Assembly: GCA_033060915.1 (NCBI GenBank)
Contig: CM065380.1
Span: 42,875,001-42,939,000, forward strand
Origin: Euryodendron excelsum
Taxonomy: Eukaryota > Streptophyta > Magnoliopsida > Ericales > Pentaphylacaceae
Direction: 5' to 3'
DNA: 64,000 nt
The position numbers were made by a program, and so were the translations under genes. Positions 55,555-64,000 of the stretch are shown piece by piece. The notes below the pieces were generated by a model, which was not told the DNA's origin, ran no database searches, and saw only the letters and a list, made by a program, of their open reading frames with translations. How positions within the stretch are numbered: the first letter of the stretch is position 1; the number at the start of each line of letters is the position of its first letter.

Positions 55555-56802
55555 CCTCCCCCTTTGCATATTTCAGGTCCAAAATTGATACGAAACTCTG
55601 CTGAAATCACTCCAGAAACTTGAATCTTTACATATATTCCTCCCCTCCAATACTTAGGCTAGATTCTACCCCTCCTAAGCCTATATACTCCACATACAAG
55701 GCCTCATACACACTTACACACTCAACTCTGGCCTCTCAAGCTCTCTTAAAGTCACTCAAGCTCCAATAAAGACATCCATTGAAGACTACAAGAGTGTTTA
55801 AGGCAAAAGGTGGTATCCCTTTTACATTTATGCTCTCCCCTACTCTTCTCTTCTCCCTCCTAGCCTACTTAGGTTATTCTCTATTTTCTCCCCATCTTCA
55901 ACCCCCCTTTCTTGTATGCTTGAGCCAAGAGGGCTCCTAGATCATGCCTAGAGGAAAGTAAGTGAGAGCCACCATGTAGGAGGACCTCTCACTAGCCTAC
56001 TTTAAGATAGTATGGCCTAAGAGCTCCTTGTTTATGTGGTGAAGCCTAAAAGCCTTGTATGTAAATCATGACCCCTTGCATATTCTTATTTTGATAATGT
56101 CTTGTGTGCTTGGCTTCATTTTATGCTTATTGTTATGCTCCACAATGCTTACATTGCTCTTAATTTTATGCCATTTCCAAGCTCTACATTTCTTTCAAAA
56201 ATTGTTCAAAGGGTTGGCCCCTTGAAGTTTAGGATGAGACTTTAGGAGTCATGCCTTAGAAAATCCCTCTCAACCCCCCTAATTCTTGCTTTTGCATCAT
56301 TGCATTTCAACTTGCACAAAGGTTGCTTTCAAACTCCCTAATTTTCAAAGGTTTTCATTCTCTCAAATTTAGTGGTTAAAATGGCCCCATGGAACCTTCT
56401 CTTGAGTGGCCTCCTCTTTGTTGGCCATATGAACCCTCTCTTGATGGAATGGTTCCCTTGAAAAAATGGTTTTCAAAATTCTTCTCCAAAGATGATTTAA
56501 AAAATGCATTCTCTCCATCCTTGCATAAAAAATGAATCTCCAAAAATTACCCCTATTATGTTGAATTTTGACTTCTTATACTCTTGTCAAGATATTGGTT
56601 ATAATGGCCATAAGGAAACCTCCCTTGGAATGGTCTCCAATCACCAACCATATAAACCATATTCTTGGCTAGAGTCAAAATTTTCATGGAAATGATCTTC
56701 ATAAAGATTGCCAACCAAAGTCCATTGTATATCTTGTTTTGTTTTCAAAACTTTTTACAGCAATGCATCAAAATAACTTTCAAGACCATTCTCCAATCTA
56801 AC

Positions 56803-57233
56803 CCTAGGTTAACTTGACCCTAGTTACCACACCCTAGGTTTACTTGACCCTAGTTATCTAACCCTAGATTAACTTGACCCTAGTTATCACACCCTAGGTT
56901 AACTTGACCCTAGTTACCACACCCTAGGTTAACTTGACCCTAGTTATTTAACCCTAGGTTAACTTGACCCTAGTTGTCAAACCCTAGGTTAACTTGACCC
57001 TAGTTATCTAACTCTAGGTTAACTTGACCCTAGTTACCAAACCCTAGGTTAACTTGACCCTAGTTATCTAACCCTAGGTTAATTTGACCCTAGTTGTCAA
57101 ACCCTAGGTTAACTTGACCTTAGTTACCTGACCCTAGGTTAACTTGACCCTAGTTTTCAAACCCTAGGTTAACTTGACCCTAGTTACCTAACCCTAAGTT
57201 AACTTGACCCTAGTTGACCAACCCTAGGCCAAC
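56803..57233 (+). repeat. 30 bp tandem array in the LTR
   Basis: About 14 units of exactly 30 bp with core ACCCTAGGTTAACTTG followed by ACCCTAGTTA. Changes are concentrated at the six bases between cores. It is not telomeric repeat. Confidence 0.9.
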
Positions 57234-57734
57234 CCTATTTTGGTTAATACACTTCAAGGTTCCAACTCTTGAACCCTTTCCTAAATGATCATTCAAATCT
57301 TTAAAATATTCTCATAGTTTATTTTTCCAAAACCTCTTACTCTCTTGACTTTAAAAAGACAACTCCATAAACTCCTCAAATGTTCTTACATTTCGTCCTC
57401 AAGACATTCCCAAAAATGCTTTCAAAGGGTTACAAACCTAAGGTGTCCCTAGCCCTCTCATGGTTAGGGATTCCAAGGACAAGTGATAAATCAAGAACAA
57501 CCTCTAAAGTTGTCCATATTAGGATTCCAAACAGTTAGCCATTTTCAAAAACCACTTTCAAAAACTAATTCATCAAAACATTCTAAAGTCAGGCCTCCAA
57601 GGTTTTCAAAACAAGACTTCAAAAACACTTTCAAGTTCTCTTGAGTCATGCTAAAGCATTTTTCCAAAACTCCTTTAAAGTCATTTTCAAAACATTTCAC
57701 TTCCAATTTCAAGTCAAAACTTCCAAGACCACAA

Positions 57735-57900
57735 AGACTCTTCAACTTCTAAAGATCTCAAAGTGTCTTAAACCCTTCCATAGACCTCAAAGTGTCTTAA
57801 ACTTATCCGAAGACCTCAAAGTGTCTTAAACTTTTCCAAAGACCCCAAACTGTCTTGAGCTTTTTCAAAGACCCAAGGTGTCTTCAAACCTTCCAAAGGC
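57735..57900 (+). repeat. about 33 bp tandem repeats in the LTR
   Basis: Five diverged units with core AAAGACC-CAAAGTGTCTTAA and a TTTTCC-type spacer. Confidence 0.8.
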
Positions 57901-58662
57901 CTTAATGCGCCTATTTTCCATCGGGCTCTTGCCTGAACTATGAATGACCTGATTCTCGCCAAATGAGATACGTAGGCAACCTAAAATGGTGCAATCATAA
58001 TTTTTATTTCAACCCCAATCCCTTTTTCAAAAAATTCCAATCAATTCAAAGTTTCTATTCTAAACTCTTTCAAAACCTCCATTATTTTCAAACTTCTTCC
58101 AAAACTTGCATCATGCATCATTCATCCAAAAAATGATGACCAAATCCCTTTTTCAAAGTTCTAAGGTGGATATTAAGTAGACAATGGTAACCGGTTGTCC
58201 TAGTGAGTGAACCAAGGGAGATTAGACTTGTAGGTACCGAAAGGGCGGGGTAGGGTGATGATTTTAAGATATCTTCCCTACACGTAACCAACCCCCGAAC
58301 CTTAGATTTCTGTTTTCGAAAGACCAAAATGGAGTTATTTTCAAAAAGGGCTTAAACATTTCAAAAGGTTGCCAAACAACCTATTTTCTTAAAAACCCTC
58401 TCTTGAGGAAGTTTTCAAAAAAAACCTTTTCAAAAACTCTAAGATTAACCTTCGGATTAACGCTTAGCTTTAGGTGCCCTGACTCACCTTTATCAAGTTA
58501 GGTGGCGACTCCTATTTTCTAAAAAAGCCCTTAGTCAAATCAATTTTCAAACCTAGTCGCACTTGTCCTTTTAGGAGGACGAATTCTAGTGACAGAGTTC
58601 CGTGCTTTAGGGTCTCTGAGCCGAAAGGACCTTGGAAACCCCAAAAATCGGGGCGCGACAGC

Positions 58663-58680
58663 TGGCGACTCTGCTGGGGA
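58663..58680 (+). promoter_or_regulatory. primer-binding site for tRNA-Arg
   Basis: TGGCGACTCTGCTGGGGA lies two bases after the LTR. It is complementary to the 3' end of plant tRNA-Arg, the primer known for Ogre elements. It fixes the plus orientation of the internal region to the right. Confidence 0.85.
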
Positions 58681-61624
58681 CCTCACTTAGAGGGTTAGGC
58701 CATTAACATGTCTCTTCACCCTTCACTCACCAAGAATCTTCGGTTACTTTGTCCAGTTTTATCCACTCTTCAAAATTTTTCAAGTTTCCAAAACAAACCT
58801 TATTTTTCCAAATGATTTTCAAGTAAGTGTCACCACTTACATCTATTGCTTACATTTATGTTCTTGCATTGATCATCTATTTTACCTTGCATTGAGTTTG
58901 TCGAAAAGTTGCTAACTCTTTGCATTTTTGTTTTGTAGGTGGACCTTGGTTCACATTCTTATTTTGTTTCATGTCTTATTTGTTGCCATGTATGTGAATG
59001 AATGGACAAGATGTGATGTGTGTTGTTGGGTCCTTTCCTCCATTTTTCAAAAATTCCACATACACTTGGTGCGCTTACTTGCATTTGCATCTTACATATA
59101 TTACCTGGTTACTACCCTTCTAGATAAAAGGGAGAACAGTATATTGACTATGGGCGGACTACGGTCTCTTGATAGTTCCCCCGCTCGAACCACCAACCAA
59201 AGATAGAGTTCACCCTTTCGGGAGTGGACGCCGGAGGTTTGAAGGTTCGGGGACCGAGCTTTTTAGGAAGCATTAGCAAACCCCCAACCTCATGCTCATG
59301 TAGCACCCCATGCATAGCCGAACCTCTGCCAGATTTAGGACACGCACGTCAATTTCAAAAATAAAGGAGGAAAGGGCGACCGCTTTATTTTTCCTTATAT
59401 ATTTTGTCTGATCCCTACCATTATGCCATCTAATTTTTGTTGTTTCCATGTACATGCATCATAATTGTTCATGCATCGGAATTCACTTCAGGATAAGAGT
59501 TCTCAAAGTAACTCAAGTCAATGCATCTTCATGCATCCAATCAACCCTTAGAGAAAGGCTCAAAGATCTTCTCTCTCCATTCAAGCCAACCCAAAACTCC
59601 TAAGGGTACCACGAGACCCTAAGGATTCATGGCACGCATCAAATTCATCTCATAAAGAGGGGCCCTAATCCCTCTTCGCTCATGGAGATAAGATTGCCAA
59701 GAAGACAAGAGAGCAATCCAAATCAAGGGCTCCTACCGACAAAGCAGATCCAGAGACTCAAGAGTAGTATAGGATCCTATAATGTAAATGTAGAAATAGG
59801 TGGAAGTCCTAAGGAAAATGTTCCCCTTTCCCGTTTCTATGTATTTTTGAGAAAATTCTATATACCAAAAATAATTAATCTTAATAAAATCGTCCTTATT
59901 GTCAAATGAATGAATGAATCTACGAATGGATGAATGAACAGGGGTAGGTATGGTATTTGCATGCAGGGGCAATCCCTTATCTCTAGACATGAGCCAAAGC
60001 ATCATGCTTAGTTCCCCTCAAAAAGCAGGGGCATCCTTAGGACACGCATCGCCTAAAACTTTCAACTCCACATGCTAACTACATTTTATTTTTCTTTTTC
60101 TAGGTCCAAGAGCACAATCAAACTAATAGAATCCCTCCAGTAGCCCACCCAATTTATAATTCATGCAAAGCCATGATCTCGACACTATGTTGCCGCTTTA
60201 CCAGTCCTCAAAAAGCCATCCTTGTGCAATCAGATGACACTCATGGAAAATGGAGTGTGGAAGATGCCAATGTGACTCCAAAACCAGTCTGAGAGGTTTA
60301 TTCCAGAAAATGGGAATTTCTTTCAAACTCGTTTTTTAATTTTTAATTTGAATTTGAGCATGAAAATAACATTATCTAAATAAAAATGATCCAGAGTTTT
60401 CATATTTATATCATTGTCTCATGGCACTTCACGAATGACGTCTTTTTCTTTAGGAATTTTTCTTTTGAAATGTTTTACCCTAACTTGGAGGATGGGATAG
60501 CGCAAGTACTGCTTTTAGCAGAAACAATCTCTGACTCCAAAAAGAGGGGAGAAAAAAAAAGAAGAAGTGAAGAGAGAGGGGAAATATAGAGGGGTGAGAG
60601 ATGATGATCAATCATATATCTCATTGAAGTCCAAAGAGTGACCCCCGAAGGATGCCCTAGCAAAGCAGCAAGTAGCTAAACCCTCAAAATGAAGGGGAGC
60701 CATCATTTCATTCTCCCAAACAGAAAGCAATCCGTTGGTCAGACCACTAGAGCCGCATGTAATTTCCATTCAAAAGCCCAAACCAGGAGCCACCCCCACA
60801 CTGGGGCAAATGCATGCAAGGAATGAATCCGCGAAGTAACATTTACCATTTTCAAGGCGTTGCTAAAATTTTGGAAGAGCTTTATAGACTAAGCAATTCA
60901 ACTTGAAATGAAAGGAGGCCCTCTTTTCTTCTACCATATAGTTAAATATAACCCTTGCAAAGCCCACTTGAGCTGGTGGCATTCCCATCATTTAGCCGAC
61001 CTAATGATCACCGCCCATGCTGGGTTAAGGCAAAACCATTAACGCGTGACGATTTCCAAGAACAATTGCAGCGAATAGAACCCTCCAAGAGAATGAACAA
61101 TGAACAGATGGTGATCTCCAACAGAGTGCGTGATGAATGAATAGTGATTTCCAAGGAAGTGCGCAACAAATGAATGATGATCTCCAAGATGATACAGTAT
61201 TTATGACATCTGTAGGAACCAACATAACAGCAAGTTTTGCAAAAAAAAAAAAAAAAATACTAAAAAAAAAAATGATGAATGATAATGATTTCCAAACACA
61301 ATGATGATTTCCAAACTCAATAATGACTTCCAAGGAAAGATAGAGTCATCCAAGATGACAACAGAAGAACAAAACAGAAGTGAGCTTCCTGACAAAGAGA
61401 AAAGTCCAGAAGAACGACAAAGGTAGGAGCCACTTGCCAAAGGTGATCATGGGTCTTCAAGAGCCTAGCAAATATAATAGGTTTCGAGCCTTTATCATTT
61501 CTTTCAAATACCCCATCACCTGTCCCACATTACGGTCCAAATTAAAGTCCTCTTAGATCAAGAAAAATTGCTTAATCTAAATAAGCTTGAACAAAAAAAC
61601 AACAACGTTTAAAAAGAATGGTAC
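58681..61624 (+). mobile_element. Ogre-type internal region, leader and non-coding part
   Basis: Leader-like sequence with a CATTTTTGTTTTGTAG acceptor-like stretch at 58923. The part at 59460-60000 is shared, inverted, with 52880-53455. After about 60000, where the minus-oriented relative enters gag, this copy instead continues with non-coding sequence. Gag and pol are therefore missing, and this looks like an internally deleted, non-autonomous element. Confidence 0.55.
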
Positions 61625-61960
61625 ATACATGGGCAAAATTCATTTCTTGCAGGAGGTGGTTTTGGTTCATACAACCCCCGTTGAATTAAAAGATTTGGGC
61701 CAATGTATCCCTTCATTTTTTACAACCCTTAAACCTGGCCTACATTACAGTCCCAAGTAAAGTCTTCTCTGATTGAGGAAGTAAGCTACAAGTTGCTTTG
61801 CCAAAGGGAGATATCGGCTGTCACTCGAGGGGTCCACTTAGAGAAGTTTTCATTTTCAATAAAAGAGAGAGGGGGAGAAACTAGTCAATGTATCGAATCT
61901 CTGAAAATGATGCGAATGCTATCACATCCTGGCAAGAAAAAGACAGAACCCAAAAGGGGA
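61625..61960 (+). mobile_element. second copy of the Ogre 3' internal end motif
   Basis: Homologous to 53465-53790 up to ATGCGAATGCT (about 61920), the position at which the other copy enters the LTR. Here it continues with ATCACATCCTGG instead of TGTAAGCACC. Confidence 0.6.
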
Positions 61961-62039
61961 ATCCTAGGAGGAGGACAGAAGTTCAAAGACTGCCTGATCT
62001 TGAGATATAATAACTGAACATGAACTCTGGGGCAACCCC

Positions 62040-62480
62040 CAAGACATACGTCCCTTTCCATCTATATATGCATTCATCAAAAAGCATGAAATGCATTCAG
62101 TTTCATTCCTGTATAAATTTGTGCATTCATCAAAAGTATGACATCCATTCATTTCAATTCCCACATAAACCATAAATGTTCATGCATTCATCAAAAAGTA
62201 TGATATGCATTAAATTCCATTCCATGTATAAAACATGTGCGCTCATTTTCATACTTGTATTAACTTGCATGACAAGCATTTGTTCTAATTCCTGTACAAA
62301 CCATATTTGTTTATGCATTCATCAAAAAGTATGACATGCATTCAAAATCCATATCTGTGCATTCATCAAAAAGTATGATGTACATTCAATGTCATTCATG
62401 CTTATGCATTCATCAAAAAGTATGACGAGCATTCAAAATCCATATCTGCGCATTCATCAAAAAGTATGATGTGCATTCAA
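62040..62480 (+). repeat. irregular tandem repeats, core GCATTCATCAAAAAGTATGA
   Basis: The core occurs about eight times with spacings of roughly 40-65 bp. It alternates with TGCATTCAATTCCATTCC-type sequence and short variable parts. Confidence 0.85.
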
Positions 62481-62542
62481 TTGAAATGACAGAGCTGAGA
62501 CTGATGAAAACCCTCACGGGGGCCAGTAGTAAAAATAGCCAA

Positions 62543-62562
62543 AAAAAAGGGGGGGGGGGGGG
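62543..62562 (+). repeat. A8-G13 purine run
   Basis: AAAAAAAAG followed by a G run. It resembles a polypurine tract, but no LTR start follows. It gives a poly-Pro frame on the other strand. Confidence 0.6.
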
Positions 62563-62879
62563 TTGGGCGTAAGAGATAATTCGAGGCATGTGCATTCCTA
62601 GAAGTCATGGGTATGAAAGCAGCAGTGAGAAAGTCAGAAGGTGTCTTGAAAAGTATTCTCCGGATTAGTCCAAGTTAAGGCTAAAAGAAGCAAAGGTTCT
62701 CCTCTCAGGGCAATAAGTCAATCAGAGCGTCAAACGAAAAGGAGAATCAATAAATCTAGGAGTAAGGGGCAAAAATATATAGCTCTCCATCATCATCAGA
62801 AGAGGGGTCAACTAGGGAGGGATCAACCGGCTAGCCACCTGCAAGAGAAGCACTCGAAGAAGCACCAACCATCAATGAT

Positions 62880-64000
62880 CCAAGTCGGCCCTACTCATAG
62901 TCTGCACATCTAGCCAGAAGCATATCCCTCTTTCAGGTAAGGGACTCCATGGCCTCTCGCAAAGACTGAATATCAATAATATCATCCTTCGGGGGAGCGA
63001 AAACGTTTGGGGCATCGCGTGACCGCTTATATCCCCACGAAGTACTCAAGGGTAGGCTATCATGTGTCGATCTGGCCGCTGTTAGCTGCATCTTTAAGGA
63101 AACTAACTCAGTGTTTCTCGCCCTCAGCCGATCATATAATACCTGTATCAATCTTCGATTTTTTTGCCTGTGACGAAATCCCTAAACAATCATAGCTGTC
63201 AAGAAATTTGTATACCCCACGGGGGGTAAATGAGTCTCAAAAAGTAGATCCCCAAGTCTGTTAGGACCTAACACATATCGTCGAAACCAATAATGGTAGT
63301 TCTCAGTCTCAAGGAGTATGTCAGAAAATGGACCGTCATTATCCACGTGAGGAAGCAAAGATCTCCATGTATCCATAACTCTCTCTACCAATGCTCTCGG
63401 GATCAATGCCTCAAAGACAAGGATAAACTCAGTCGCTAATGCTAGATAGGAAATGTCCTGACTTCTACCAAACCGCCGTAAAACTCAAATCCCAAAGAAG
63501 GGGACAATGCCCCGTAGACCAATTAATGCCACGAAGGCCCTCTCGAGAGGTCAAACCCTCAAGCAGTACTTACTAACCAATCCTGAATACCACCTGACCA
63601 TGCCTGATCTTATACTCTGAAGGTAGTCAACCATGCCGCAGCAGTCTGTGGAAACCTCTCGTCATCTGTGATAGGCCTCTGAGATCTCGCCAAGGAGTAT
63701 ACATGGTTAAGCTTAGGGTACCATGTATGCTGGAATAGATAAGTGATAAACATGTGTCCGATCGCCTAAAGCTAGAGAAGCGCAACATATCCCCAAAAAT
63801 GAGCATAAACCCTTTGCTGAAATCTAGTAAGGCTCACAAAGGTCTCCCCCACAACCATAAGAGGATAGGAGTGCCCCTTATGAACCCTGACCAGTAATGC
63901 ACGTAATCGACAGTCAACCAAATCATCTCCTAAAAAGTATGTCAATCACATGAATGGGCCCTCATACCCGTCGCAAACTCAAAGCGGGAAAATAAGAACT
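62880..64000 (-). pseudogene. antisense ORF of the Ogre-type element, broken, cut by window end
   Basis: Minus-strand fragments in order from the right: a Phe/Trp-rich part around 63900-63700 (QQRVYAHFWGYVALL, TYLFQHTWYPKLNHVYSLA), then MDTWRSLLPHV...NYHYWFRRYVLGPNRLGDLL, then a charged segment LRARNTELVSLKMQLTAARS. This layout (aromatic region followed by a coiled segment) recalls plant-mobile-domain-like ORFs carried by Tat/Ogre elements, sometimes in antisense. Stops interrupt it. The family assignment is tentative; it could also be ORF1 of a minus-oriented element beyond the window. Confidence 0.4.

Larger units (their letters stand above)
53791..58660 (+). mobile_element. complete Ogre/Tat-type LTR, 4.87 kb
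   Basis: It starts TGTAAGCACCCC and ends GGGGCGCGACA, directly followed by a tRNA-Arg primer site. TATA box CCTATAAATAGAGG at 55541. It contains several tandem-repeat blocks: about 58 bp units at 53950-54290, about 150-170 bp spaced AAAATGACC(A/G)TTTTGCCCC blocks at 54322-54645, about 207 bp units at 54771-55185, 30 bp units at 56803-57233, and about 33 bp units at 57735-57900. No protein-coding domain. Ogre LTRs are known to be several kilobases long, in line with this size. Confidence 0.85.

Noticed and set aside
56803..57233. Telomere-like CCCTA repeats
   Set aside because: The unit is 30 bp with CCCTAGGTTAACTTG, not CCCTAAA, and lies inside an LTR. Not telomeric.
62040..62480. CRISPR-like array of repeats and spacers
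   Set aside because: Spacing is irregular, the spacers resemble each other, and the context is a plant retrotransposon.

Overview
This is nuclear DNA of a flowering plant, most likely a woody eudicot. Coding sequence is interrupted by GT-AG introns, the background is AT-rich, and transposable elements and their debris make up most of the window. The eudicot call rests on tRNA-derived SINEs carrying the Angio-domain, a Tat/Ogre-type LTR with a tRNA-Arg primer site, and a DDT/RINGLET-class homeodomain gene. I cannot name the species.

One gene can be fully reconstructed: a plus-strand homeodomain protein of 525 codons in eight coding exons from 4972 to 28308. Coding exon 1 is only 7 bases (ATGGAAG), followed by a 5.8 kb intron. 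The homeodomain is split between exons 2 and 3, exon 3 also carries a REDGPP...DPLPPGAF motif typical of DDT-class proteins, and a 12.95 kb intron separates exon 4 from exon 5. Every exon junction keeps the reading frame.

Upstream of the gene (365-4041) lies a Mutator-like element with about 370 bp terminal inverted repeats and a perfect 9 bp target duplication. It contains a nested MITE and two diverged 1.03 kb direct repeats. Intron 3 holds a hAT-like MITE with an 8 bp target duplication.

Intron 4 holds two large tandem units (5.55 and 4.5 kb) and a stub of a third. Each full unit carries a head-to-head pair of broken RING-H2 protein genes around a spacer with a SINE and an unrecognised, duplicated block. 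Two further broken RING copies lie downstream (30.9 and 45.3 kb) inside a shared 1.2 kb dispersed repeat.

From 28.6 to 48.3 kb there is no intact gene. This stretch holds MITEs, tRNA-related SINE-like sequences in a tandem duplication, a LINE tail, a probable Copia-type LTR, a 3.1 kb solo LTR of the TGTAATACCC...GGGTCGTGACA type, a degraded LTR with a Met-type primer site, and an RNase H-like fragment.

From 48.3 kb to the end the sequence is LTR-retrotransposon mosaic. A decayed minus-strand Copia element (3' LTR, RNase H, RT, integrase) is fused at about 52.03 kb to a minus-strand Ogre-type gag and leader. An orientation switch follows at about 53.455 kb, then a complete plus-strand 4.87 kb Ogre-type LTR (53791-58660) with its primer binding site, and then internal sequence with an antisense ORF running off the window.

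The homeodomain gene is the only candidate for normal gene function here; everything else looks like mobile or decaying sequence. All assignments come from reading the sequence, without database searches.
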